This document shows positions 25,833 through 32,986 of a stretch of 32,986 nucleotides of DNA, piece by piece; position 1 is the stretch's first letter; each line of letters starts with the position of its first letter. A model generated the notes under the pieces. The model was not told where the DNA came from, searched no databases, and saw nothing but the letters and a program-made list of their open reading frames with translations. A program made the translations under genes and the position numbers. This DNA is from Gammaproteobacteria bacterium (lineage in GTDB: Bacteria > Pseudomonadota > Gammaproteobacteria > Arenicellales > JAOTYS01): the NCBI GenBank assembly GCA_029861795.1, contig JAOTYS010000004.1, forward strand, positions 1 through 32,986, in the 5' to 3' direction.

Positions 25833-26876
25833 TTATTGCGCATGCAGTTCAAGCACATCTTTATCGCAGACATGGTGATCGGGACCGACCTGTTGCCCAT
25901 CAAACTGGCCGCTACCCCATATCCGGGCATACTTAAGCGTCCGAGCGATATCCTTATGCACCAAGCGAGCGACATCTAGCACGGTCTCGCCACGAAATAC
26001 GGTGAATGGCTTGTTTTTGTCCGCCGATTTACCTGGTGCCTTGGTATAAACTCGGACGACTTGTAGCCGTTCAAACAACATCTGACCGATCTGATCTAAT
26101 CCCTGTCCCGTTTCGGCTGAGGTAGCCACTGCGGGAAAACGAACGCCTAGCAATTCCTCCAACACATTCACCTCATCAGGATCGGGGTCGAGATCGCTCT
26201 TGTTGGCGATCAGCAATGTAGGCAAAGCCAGACTGAAAGGATCGTCGAGTTCGTCTGAATCACTATGGGCTTGCGACTGACCACCCTCCTCGTTAACAAA
26301 CACGGGCCAATCCTCTCTTAGGGTTATCCTCTTCTCGGCAAGTCGCTCTCGAATTGAGACGATGTGATCCATACACTCGGCATCGCTCAGATCAACAACA
26401 AGTAAAGCCGCATCCGCCGGTTGCAACGCATTGACGAACCACGGCTCCATAAAATCCGCTGAGATCGGTGGCAAGTCAATCAGTTGGATGTGGATGTCTT
26501 CAAACTTCAACATGCCGGGTTGTGGGAGCTTAGTGGTGTAGGCATAAGGACCGACCTCAGCATGAGATCCTGTGAGGCGGACGTGCAGACTGGACTTTCC
26601 TGCGTTAGGTGGGCCGATCAGAGCCACCTGCGCCGCGCCTTCGGATCGAATCGTGTAAGCCGGCCCGGTGCGCGCACCGCCCTTCTTCGGCCCGGCCAGT
26701 TCTTCGGTGAGCTGTTTAATGCGGCTCTTGATATCCGCCTGAAGATTCTCCGTTCCCTTATGTTTGGGAATGGTACGGAGCATCTCTTTCAGACAATCGA
26801 GGCGCTCACGCGGCTCGCGCGCCTTCCTGAATGCTCGTTCTGCGTCCTTGTACTCGGGGCTAACGTTGGTCGGCAT
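25833..26876 (-). CDS. TGS-domain GTPase (Obg/DRG-like)
   Basis: The 347-residue protein has an N-terminal helical region (1-80), a GTPase domain and a C-terminal TGS domain (about 265-346, ending DHHVCDKDVLELHAQ). GTP-binding motifs are GPPNAGKSS (G1, 88-96), a threonine pair in YAYTTKLPQPG, DLPP (G3 position, 134-137) and NKSD (G4, 225-228). It resembles DRG- and Obg-like GTPases that act on ribosomes. The G3 glycine of the usual DxxG motif is proline, so hydrolysis may be altered. An acidic insertion (HSDSDELDDP) lies before G4. The gene has no operon neighbour. Confidence 0.88.
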   Translation of the reverse strand: MPTNVSPEYKDAERAFRKAREPRERLDCLKEMLRTIPKHKGTENLQADIKSRIKQLTEELAGPKKGGARTGPAYTIRSEGAAQVALIGPPNAGKSSLHVRLTGSHAEVGPYAYTTKLPQPGMLKFEDIHIQLIDLPPISADFMEPWFVNALQPADAALLVVDLSDAECMDHIVSIRERLAEKRITLREDWPVFVNEEGGQSQAHSDSDELDDPFSLALPTLLIANKSDLDPDPDEVNVLEELLGVRFPAVATSAETGQGLDQIGQMLFERLQVVRVYTKAPGKSADKNKPFTVFRGETVLDVARLVHKDIARTLKYARIWGSGQFDGQQVGPDHHVCDKDVLELHAQ

Positions 26877-27068
26877 GGCTCCGTCGACTAGCTTATACCG
26901 AAAAACTTGACGAGTGGATCCTTGTTTCCACCTTATTTGAAAATCTGCAGGAGATCACGGACCATGTAACCCATAGTCCACTAGCCGCATATCGGGATTG
27001 CGGCCCGTGTCGGTCATCAGAACCCCGACCGCCTGAAACAGTGTATTACGAACTGAGGGAGAATACCG

Positions 27069-27755
27069 ATGGATGCACAAGCATTTTTAGAACAGATACT
27101 GAATTCTGCGAAAGATCTTGCAAGCCAAGGCCGCAATTTAGCTGAGAAGCGATTAGACATCCCGGAATCCGGGCCTGAACGGGACGCGACTATTTCAGCC
27201 ATGGGCAAGGGGGCGATGGCAGCGGGCGCTTTGGCCCTGTTACTTGGCACTGGTGTCGGTCGACGCTTGACCGGCACTGCGCTAAAGCTTGGCGGGCTCG
27301 CCGCAGTGGGCGGGCTCGCCTACAAAGCGTATCAAAACTGGCAAGCAGGCCAGGGAAAAGGTCAAACCGAACCCGGAACACCGGTCGGCAAACTCTCAGG
27401 CTCCGAGGCAGAGAAGCGCAGCTTGCTATTGTTAAAGGCGATGATCGCCGCTGCCAAAGCCGATGGACACGTTGACGATGCGGAAGGCGCGAAGATTGAA
27501 GACCAGATCTCCAAACTCGGTCTGGAGTCGGACATCTTACAATTCCTCCAAGAAGAAATTTCAAGCCCATTGGATGTCGAAGCCATTGCGGCCGGAGTAG
27601 ATTCCCCGGAGGCCGCGGCCGAAGTGTATCTTGCGTCGCGATTGATACTGGATGTGGATCAAGCCCCGGAACGTGCCTATTTGGACCGCCTAGTCAGTGC
27701 GCTCAAGCTCGATCCCGAGCTGGTGTCGCAGTTGGATGCGCAGGTGAGCGGCTAG
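27069..27755 (+). CDS. TerB/DUF533 family protein (YebE-like)
   Basis: The 228-residue protein has an N-terminal soluble part and a glycine- and alanine-rich hydrophobic region at about 44-90 (MAAGALALLLGTGVG and LGGLAAVGGLAYKAY). Its C-terminal all-helical TerB-like domain includes LLKAMIAAAKADGHVDDAEGAKI and SRLILDVDQAPERAYLDRL. The acidic ADGHVDDAE loop is the metal-binding type found in TerB domains. It matches DUF533 (YebE), which is thought to be an inner-membrane protein of unclear role, sometimes linked to envelope stress. A good Shine-Dalgarno sequence (GAGGGAG) lies seven bases before the ATG. Confidence 0.88.
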   Translation: MDAQAFLEQILNSAKDLASQGRNLAEKRLDIPESGPERDATISAMGKGAMAAGALALLLGTGVGRRLTGTALKLGGLAAVGGLAYKAYQNWQAGQGKGQTEPGTPVGKLSGSEAEKRSLLLLKAMIAAAKADGHVDDAEGAKIEDQISKLGLESDILQFLQEEISSPLDVEAIAAGVDSPEAAAEVYLASRLILDVDQAPERAYLDRLVSALKLDPELVSQLDAQVSG

Positions 27756-27791
27756 CAACAAGAGATACACTTGCCGCCACAGCAAGCTAAC

Positions 27792-28988
27792 TCAACTCGC
27801 GGGGGCGTGCTCCGGTGTGGTGTGTGTGGCTTGCAAGGGAGTGAACAACGCGATCACAACTGCTGCCAGGGAAAAAGCAGCCGCGAGCACGAAGGCGTAA
27901 CGCAACTCAAACTCACCCGCGAGTCCCGCGAACACGGCTCCCAACGCTCCCACGCCGTCCATCAGCGCGAATACAAACCCTAAGGTTGTCGCCTCTCGGC
28001 GTCCCGCGAACTCAACCGCTTGTGCCAACACGCCGGAACGTATCCCGACCAAGGTCGATAAAGAAACAACTAGAGCGGCAATCATAGGCGTGCCACCAGC
28101 AGTTATTGGCACACACAACGCTGCGATGGTGGCAATCAATGATCCCACAACAAACACACGTTTGCGGCCCGCGCCATCTGACAGCCGGCCGATCACAGGC
28201 TGGATCAGTGAGCCGATTAACAGTACTAGCGCAAACACTGAGCCTGCCGCCACTGGCGAGTAATTTTGCTCAGTGATCAAAAATAGCGGCATCATGCTCA
28301 TCATCGCCAGCACCGCCATGTTGTAGACAGTGATCATGCCGATCAATCCTACACCCGCCGGCAGACACCAGACCTTCACCAGATGTCGGACATCCGCGAC
28401 GGAGATGGCGTGGTCCGGGGACAATGGAATCCGTTTGACAATAGGAATAAACGCGATCCCCATCAGTAGTGCAGGAAGGGCGGAGAGCTGCATCACGGTG
28501 CGCCATTCTAGAAAGCCAAGCAGGAACCCCACCACCACTGGGGCAAGCACCTCTGCTAGCGTCCCGCCCATCGCGTGTATGCCCAAAGCCTGACCACGCC
28601 TGCCCGGCAGCTGCTGCACAAGAACACCAGTGGCTATTGGATGCCACGCTGCATCGCCTAGGCCTGCGACAGCGAGCATCGCAGCCAATATCCAAAAATT
28701 TGGAGCGAACGACGCCGCGAAGTATCCCAACGCCACCCACCAAAACGTCATCAACAACAAGCGACCGCGGTTCGATACGCGATCAGACAACATCCCCGCC
28801 GGTATATATGCGAGGCTCGCCCCCAAAGACTGGATGGTAATCAGCAGACCCACCTCCGATGGCGATAACTCCATGGTGATCGCAATGGCCGGCGCCAGCA
28901 ACCATACCGCCCCCCACGGCCAATCGTTGGCAAGGTGGCCCAATGAAAACGTGGTAAGCAGAAAACGAGAGCTTTGTCGCGGATTCAC
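27792..28988 (-). CDS. MFS transporter
   Basis: The protein has about 398 residues and twelve hydrophobic helices. It carries the MFS loop motif between helices 2 and 3 (SDRVSNRGRLLL) and its repeat in the second half (RLSDGAGRKRVFVVG), so it is a major facilitator superfamily importer or exporter. The GTG at 28988 is the better start, with GGAG seven bases upstream; a TTG one codon earlier has poor spacing. It lies 62 bases after the acyl-CoA synthetase gene on the same strand, and they probably form an operon. The genomic context suggests it moves the organic acid or alcohol that the ligase and the divergent oxygenase process. Confidence 0.9.
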   Translation of the reverse strand: MNPRQSSRFLLTTFSLGHLANDWPWGAVWLLAPAIAITMELSPSEVGLLITIQSLGASLAYIPAGMLSDRVSNRGRLLLMTFWWVALGYFAASFAPNFWILAAMLAVAGLGDAAWHPIATGVLVQQLPGRRGQALGIHAMGGTLAEVLAPVVVGFLLGFLEWRTVMQLSALPALLMGIAFIPIVKRIPLSPDHAISVADVRHLVKVWCLPAGVGLIGMITVYNMAVLAMMSMMPLFLITEQNYSPVAAGSVFALVLLIGSLIQPVIGRLSDGAGRKRVFVVGSLIATIAALCVPITAGGTPMIAALVVSLSTLVGIRSGVLAQAVEFAGRREATTLGFVFALMDGVGALGAVFAGLAGEFELRYAFVLAAAFSLAAVVIALFTPLQATHTTPEHAPAS

Positions 28989-29050
28989 CAACTCACTCCA
29001 ATAATGTCAAGCACCGTTGATCCATCATAGAGGGAATAGCACTGACGATC

Positions 29051-30634
29051 TCAGTTCGTACCACGCCGGGCCTCGAACTCCACTTTTAGAGCTTGCTTGT
29101 CTATCTTGCCGATGGGAAGCCGTGCAAGTTCTTTACGAATTTCAATGGTCTTAGGCACTTTGTAGTTGGCGAGTCGATCTCGACACCACGCGTTAATCTC
29201 ACCCTCGCTGACACTGCTGTCTGGCTCTGGCTGCACAAAGGCATGTCCAACCTCGCCATAGACCGTATCCGGCACACCGATCACTGCGGCGGCGGCAACT
29301 GCCCCATGACTCTCGATCGCGATCTCGATCTCCCGTGGGTAGATGTTGTAGCCCCCGGAGATATACATCTCTTTGATCCGACCGACGATGGACAGATTGC
29401 CATCTTCCCTGAGTATTGCCACGTCGCCGGTTTTAAACCACCCGTCTGTAGTGAACGCCTCGCGGGTAACGTCCGGATTATTGAAGTAACCGTTCATCAG
29501 CCAACGCCCACGCGCCTGAATCTCACCCTGCTGTTCGGGTTTAACGCTGTTGCCGTGTTCGTCAGCCACACGAATCTCATAGCGTGGCTCGGGCCGGCCG
29601 ATGGTGTTGGCAAGGACTTCAAAATCCGCGTCAAGATCGGAGTAAGTCGCGTAAACGGTAAGCTCAGTCATGCCGAACGCCGTAGCCAATGTACCGGGAA
29701 GCTCATGAAGTCTGGCGACAAGGTCACGCGGCATCGCCGATCCTGCCCAGATGATGTATTCCAAAGACGATAAATTGTAACGCCCGAAATCGGGCTGCGT
29801 TATGGCGAGATGAAACATGGTCGGTGCTTGAAGCCAAAAAGTGACACGTTCACGTTCGATGACTTGCAGCATCGCAGCCGGGTCGAAACGATCCATAAAC
29901 ACCAGAGTTCCTCCCACAACAATGGGGTAGACCCCCATCATGCCAACGCCAGCAATGTGATTAGTGGGCATGTTATGCAGCACCCGTGGTCCCTGCTTGG
30001 ATGGCCAATGATCGTTTTCAACATAAGCGCCGCGGATCAACCCATAGTGTCTAATCATCGCGCCCTTGGGTCTGCCGGTGGTGCCGGAGGTGAAGATGAT
30101 GACTGCGGTATCGTCTGCGGAAACAGCCGACTGCGCCGCTACTAACGCCGCTTCCTTCCCCCCACCTGTCTCAAGAAAGCTCTGTAGTGGTGTTGCGCCT
30201 TCAAGCTCACCACCGAAAGCAATAAGCGATTCGATGCAATCAAACTCAGATCGCAGCGTGGACATCTCCTTGTCATAGCGACGCCCATCAATTTCTGGCA
30301 GAACGACAATAATGCGAGGACGCACTTGGTCAACTACGTACCGGAACTCAGCCATTTGGTAGCGAGGATGGAGCCCTACCCATATAGCGCCAATTTCGGT
30401 AGTCGCCAGCAACACAGCCATGAACTCGGGTCGCGGTGTCGTCAGCATAGCGATCCTGTCGCCCTTACGCACACCTGCAGAGAGCAGAGCCTTGGCGCAC
30501 CGCTCTACCATGTCGGCGAGGGCACCGTATGTGTATCTCTGATCACCAAGCATCGCCGCCTCTGTATCGGGCTTATGTTTGGCCCAATACCAAAGATATT
30601 CACCGACCCGGATTTTCTCGTGGGGCAAGCTCAT
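29051..30634 (-). CDS. AMP-binding acyl-CoA synthetase
   Basis: The 527-residue enzyme belongs to the adenylate-forming ANL superfamily. FTSGTTGRPKGAM at about 181-193 is the P-loop, followed by AFGMTELTVYATY (A5), DGWFKTGDVA (A7), and PIGKIDKQALK (A10, catalytic lysine) near the C-terminus. Such enzymes activate a carboxylic acid with ATP to an acyl-AMP and then to the CoA thioester. The substrate is unknown; it resembles acyl- or aryl-CoA ligases. The ATG at 30634 is chosen; a TTG at 30649 would add five residues. It lies upstream of the MFS gene and divergent from the thioesterase-isomerase fusion gene, so the three are likely linked in one pathway. Confidence 0.9.
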   Translation of the reverse strand: MSLPHEKIRVGEYLWYWAKHKPDTEAAMLGDQRYTYGALADMVERCAKALLSAGVRKGDRIAMLTTPRPEFMAVLLATTEIGAIWVGLHPRYQMAEFRYVVDQVRPRIIVVLPEIDGRRYDKEMSTLRSEFDCIESLIAFGGELEGATPLQSFLETGGGKEAALVAAQSAVSADDTAVIIFTSGTTGRPKGAMIRHYGLIRGAYVENDHWPSKQGPRVLHNMPTNHIAGVGMMGVYPIVVGGTLVFMDRFDPAAMLQVIERERVTFWLQAPTMFHLAITQPDFGRYNLSSLEYIIWAGSAMPRDLVARLHELPGTLATAFGMTELTVYATYSDLDADFEVLANTIGRPEPRYEIRVADEHGNSVKPEQQGEIQARGRWLMNGYFNNPDVTREAFTTDGWFKTGDVAILREDGNLSIVGRIKEMYISGGYNIYPREIEIAIESHGAVAAAAVIGVPDTVYGEVGHAFVQPEPDSSVSEGEINAWCRDRLANYKVPKTIEIRKELARLPIGKIDKQALKVEFEARRGTN

Positions 30635-30757
30635 AAGCGTATCAGCCAATTGATCCTAACTCGCCGCCGAGTATAAGCTAGCCACCATGAACCAGGCGAC
30701 AGCGCACATCGTTCAGATCCTACTGTCTGCGCAAGTCAAGCCTGTGAGGATGGTTTT

Positions 30758-31786
30758 GTGAAGCCGGTACCAACCGGATTACAGATGCGTCACAGCTTTG
30801 ACGTAACCGATGCCGACACCGCCGCAGCGATCGGTAATCCTGGCATCGATGCGGTGTCGACCATGACCCTGGTACGCCTTATTGAAGAGGCTTGCTGGTA
30901 TATCATTCAACCGTATTCTGAAGAAGGTGATGCAACTGTCGGCACCCGAATCGCATTGGATCACATAGCGGCCGCCTTCCCAGGTCGCCCCGTGGACATC
31001 TCGGCAACACTGGCATCCACCGAGGGACGGCGACTCAACTTCGAAGTCGTGGTTTGCCAGGACGATCGCACTGTTATGACCGGTACTCACCAGCGAGCGA
31101 TCGTTTCGCTGGAGCGCTTCCTAGGGAAAACAATGCCGACATCGGCAGGGCTCCGTCCCCAAGTTGAGTTTTGGTTCGATGTGCATAGTCCTTGGTGTTA
31201 TCTTGCTTCATATCGCATCGGCAACATCGTGCGCAGCCACAATGGTGTGTTGAGCTGGCGACCGCTGCATCTTGCGAATCTTATCGATGCTATCGATGGC
31301 CGCCGCCCCCTTGAAGAGAATGCGGCCTTTGTGCAGTGGTATAACCAGGATCTCAAAGATCAGGCCGCTCTACTCGGTTTGCCGTTATACCCGCATCCGG
31401 ACTACCCGTTACGACCCTCTCGCGCGCTTAGGGCGTCGCTCTACGCAGAAGAACGAGGTTGTGCAGAGGTTTTTGTGCAGTCCGTAATGCGTGCATATTG
31501 GGCCGAGCAACGGGACATTTCCGATGTTGGAGTTTTGCGTGAGCTCGCCGATGACGCCGGTCTTAACGGCTCACAAATCGAGAAAGTGGTTGACGATGAG
31601 CGCTACAAGCAGACGATTGTGAATAACAATGCCGAGGCCAAGGAGCGCGATGTATTCGGTGTACCCACGGCGATCTTTCAAGGCAAGCTTTTCTTTGGAA
31701 GCGACCATCTCAACCTGCTGGATCGCTGGGTTGGCGCATGGCGTAATACTCAAACAAAGCGCGAAGATCGCGCAACGTCTGGTTAG
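30758..31786 (+). CDS. FlK-like hotdog thioesterase fused to a DsbA-fold isomerase-like domain
   Basis: One continuous frame of 342 residues joins two families. Residues 1-125 resemble the fluoroacetyl-CoA thioesterase FlK. Thr35, Glu43, Gly62 and His69 align at constant spacing with FlK Thr42, Glu50, Gly69 and His76, and STEGRRLNFEV and GTHQRAIVSLERF also match. Residues about 135-342 resemble 2-hydroxychromene-2-carboxylate isomerases of the DsbA fold, with FWFDVHSPWCYLASYRIG, PLRPSRALRAS and FGVPTAIFQGKLFFGSD. The usual CxxC is SPWC, leaving one cysteine (Cys147). The start is GTG with TGAGGA seven bases upstream. A second ATG at 31133 (Met126), preceded by AGGGA, could yield the isomerase domain alone. 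The joint reaction is unknown. The domain pairing is rare as far as I know. Confidence 0.87.
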   Translation: MKPVPTGLQMRHSFDVTDADTAAAIGNPGIDAVSTMTLVRLIEEACWYIIQPYSEEGDATVGTRIALDHIAAAFPGRPVDISATLASTEGRRLNFEVVVCQDDRTVMTGTHQRAIVSLERFLGKTMPTSAGLRPQVEFWFDVHSPWCYLASYRIGNIVRSHNGVLSWRPLHLANLIDAIDGRRPLEENAAFVQWYNQDLKDQAALLGLPLYPHPDYPLRPSRALRASLYAEERGCAEVFVQSVMRAYWAEQRDISDVGVLRELADDAGLNGSQIEKVVDDERYKQTIVNNNAEAKERDVFGVPTAIFQGKLFFGSDHLNLLDRWVGAWRNTQTKREDRATSG

Positions 31787-31808
31787 TCTTGCCGTAAAAA
31801 AAGTGTTG

Positions 31809-32618
31809 ATGGGAACCAAGCGTTTGATTGCCGAAACTGATATCGCGACCTTCCAAGAGAAAGGCGCCGCGGTATTGCGGGGTCATTTCTCGGGATGGAT
31901 CGAACCGCTGCGTCGTGGTATTGAGAGCAACATCAATCAGCCGAGCGCCGATGCACGGATCTACCACAATGAAGACGGGTCCGGCTTGTTCTTCGGCGAC
32001 TACTGCAATTGGAATCGCATACCGGAGTATCGTGACTTTGTCTTTAAATCACCCGTCGGGGAGATCGCCGCCGCACTTATGGGCTCCGAAACCGCGCGTC
32101 TATTCCATGAACATGTACTAGTCAAAGAGCCTGGCACCGAGGTACCGACACCATGGCATCACGATCAACCTTATTACTGCGTGAACGGATCCATGAACTG
32201 CAGCATTTGGCTTGCCCTCGATCCGGTACCGCGAGAGATCTGCGTAGAGTTTGTTGCCGGCTCGCACCGCTTGGGCAAGTGGTTTAGGCCGGAACGTTTT
32301 AACAAAACACCGCTTTATGAAGATGATCCTTCCGAACCTCTACCTGACATCAACGCGGATCGTGATGCCTACGAAATTCTAAGTTGGGAACTTGAACCGG
32401 GAGACGCCATCGCATTTCACTTTCTGACACTGCACGGTGCACCACCGAATCAATCAAAAACACGTCGACGCGCGTTTTCGAGTCGCTGGATCGGCGATGA
32501 CGCTACCTTTGCCACTCGGAAAGGACCCACTTCACCGCCGTTTCGCGACGTACAACTAAAGCATGGAGATCCTATGGACGCCGCGGAGTTTCCACTAGTC
32601 TTTAAGGAGACAGATTGA
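31809..32618 (+). CDS. Phytanoyl-CoA dioxygenase (PhyH) family Fe(II)/2-oxoglutarate oxygenase
   Basis: The start MGTKRLIAETDIATFQEKGAAVLRG is chosen because the family begins this way. The frame is open further upstream, but only as antisense-like sequence inside the preceding gene. The 269 residues carry the facial triad His117 and Asp119 in PWHHDQPYY and His209 in LTLHGAPPN, the 2-oxoglutarate-binding arginine shortly after it, and the GSHRLGKW signature. It starts 22 bases after the fusion gene, so it is in the same transcript. It should hydroxylate an organic substrate in the cytosol, probably on the pathway of the neighbouring ligase. It is different in sequence from the PhyH gene at 3.5 kb. 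Confidence 0.91.
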   Translation: MGTKRLIAETDIATFQEKGAAVLRGHFSGWIEPLRRGIESNINQPSADARIYHNEDGSGLFFGDYCNWNRIPEYRDFVFKSPVGEIAAALMGSETARLFHEHVLVKEPGTEVPTPWHHDQPYYCVNGSMNCSIWLALDPVPREICVEFVAGSHRLGKWFRPERFNKTPLYEDDPSEPLPDINADRDAYEILSWELEPGDAIAFHFLTLHGAPPNQSKTRRRAFSSRWIGDDATFATRKGPTSPPFRDVQLKHGDPMDAAEFPLVFKETD

Positions 32619-32633
32619 TCTTTCGTTTCGTGA

Positions 32634-32660
32634 CTGGATTCCCGTTTACACGGGAATGAC
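32634..32660 (+). repeat. Short hairpin repeat, copy A
   Basis: The 27-nt sequence is CTGGATTCCCG, then TTTACA, then CGGGAATGAC. The ATTCCCG/CGGGAAT arms pair perfectly. It is of the widespread CTGGATTCCCG-type dispersed repeat seen in many proteobacteria. A degenerate inverted copy follows at 32678-32704. Confidence 0.6.
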
Positions 32661-32677
32661 CGTTCCCTCTCTTTTTG

Positions 32678-32704
32678 GTCATAGTCGCGAAAGCGAGTAT
32701 CCAG
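32678..32704 (-). repeat. Short hairpin repeat, copy B (inverted)
   Basis: On the minus strand it reads CTGGATACTCGC, TTTC, GCGACTATGAC. It shares the ends CTGGAT and ATGAC and the same 27-nt length with copy A. The arms pair with one mismatch around a 4-base loop. The two copies face each other with 17 bases between them. Confidence 0.5.
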
Positions 32705-32827
32705 CCGAGACATTATCAACACAACTAAGTCTGATAATCATCTAGCGGACTCCTTCACTCCGTGGTAAACGTCGCAAAGCAAGAAAACAGATCTATTTTT
32801 CGCCTGTTCATTCATCTGGTGCATTAA

Positions 32828-32986
32828 ATGAAAGCTGAATTTTGGCACGATCGCTGGCAAAAGAGCGAAATCGCGTTTCACCAGCAGGAAATTAACACAC
32901 GTCTTCAGAAATACTGGATTCGACTAAATCGACCCAAAAATAGCCGCGTTTTTGTACCTCTATGTGGAAAAAGTCTAGATATGTTG
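32828..32986 (+). CDS. tpm: Thiopurine S-methyltransferase, N-terminal part (runs off the window)
   Basis: The window ends inside this gene; 53 codons are visible. The N-terminus MKAEFWHDRWQKSEIAFHQQ and FVPLCGKSLDML are the family marks: the first is the WHDRW substrate and cofactor cap and the second is the SAM-binding motif I. Bacterial thiopurine methyltransferases transfer a methyl group from SAM to thiol-containing compounds or to selenite and tellurite, in the cytosol. The ATG has no strong ribosome binding site. It lies 209 bases after the PhyH gene, with the hairpin repeats between, so it is probably a separate unit. Confidence 0.88.
   Translation, partial: MKAEFWHDRWQKSEIAFHQQEINTRLQKYWIRLNRPKNSRVFVPLCGKSLDML

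Noticed and set aside
31629..31808. Upstream extension of the second PhyH gene
   Set aside because: The 60 codons lie in another frame inside the fusion gene; the family N-terminus begins at the ATG at 31809.

Overview
The window is about 33 kb of an ordinary, gene-dense bacterial chromosome with roughly half G+C. It most resembles an uncultured gammaproteobacterium. Pointers are an AceK-type isocitrate dehydrogenase kinase/phosphatase, an Uup ABC-F ATPase, a DksA/TraR-like zinc-finger protein, a BPSS1780-type membrane protein, a stand-alone CheR-like methyltransferase and a thiopurine methyltransferase start. The taxonomic call is inference from gene content only. I saw no rRNA, tRNA, CRISPR array, phage module or intact transposase.

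Layout. 0-5.4 kb: a small secreted protein broken by an in-frame amber codon, an SDR oxidoreductase, a second small secreted protein, a class I/II aminotransferase, a PhyH-type Fe(II)/2-oxoglutarate oxygenase on the opposite strand, and a patatin-like phospholipase. 5.5-9.5 kb: a coiled-coil DUF2130 protein, a small conserved protein, a polytopic membrane protein with a palindrome over its probable promoter, then an overlapping GIY-YIG/SprT pair. 9.4-13.8 kb (minus strand): an M20 deacylase, a MECR-like enoyl reductase and uup. 14.1-17.6 kb (plus strand): aceK, a DksA-like gene and a second aminotransferase. 17.6-22.4 kb: a TPR protein, a CheR-like methyltransferase, a NYN-domain nuclease, a zinc-ribbon protein, a gamma-glutamylcyclotransferase-like protein, a cyclic-nucleotide-binding-fold protein and a Mut7-C RNase-like protein.

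22.5-27.8 kb starts with a previously hidden remnant: a frameshifted, 3'-truncated DUF389/TIGR00341 gene that ends within a few bases of a 21-nt repeat, whose second copy lies upstream of the DUF2130 gene. After it come an EamA transporter, an adenine deaminase, a conserved protein of unknown function, a TGS-domain GTPase and a TerB/DUF533 protein.

27.8-32.6 kb is the most interesting block. An MFS transporter and an acyl-CoA synthetase are transcribed divergently from a fusion gene and a second PhyH oxygenase. The fusion joins a fluoroacetyl-CoA-thioesterase-like hotdog domain to a DsbA-fold 2-hydroxychromene-2-carboxylate-isomerase-like domain. Together they look like an uncharacterised pathway that imports an organic acid, activates it with CoA and then hydroxylates, isomerises or hydrolyses it. 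The right edge holds two inverted copies of a short hairpin repeat and the first 53 codons of tpm.
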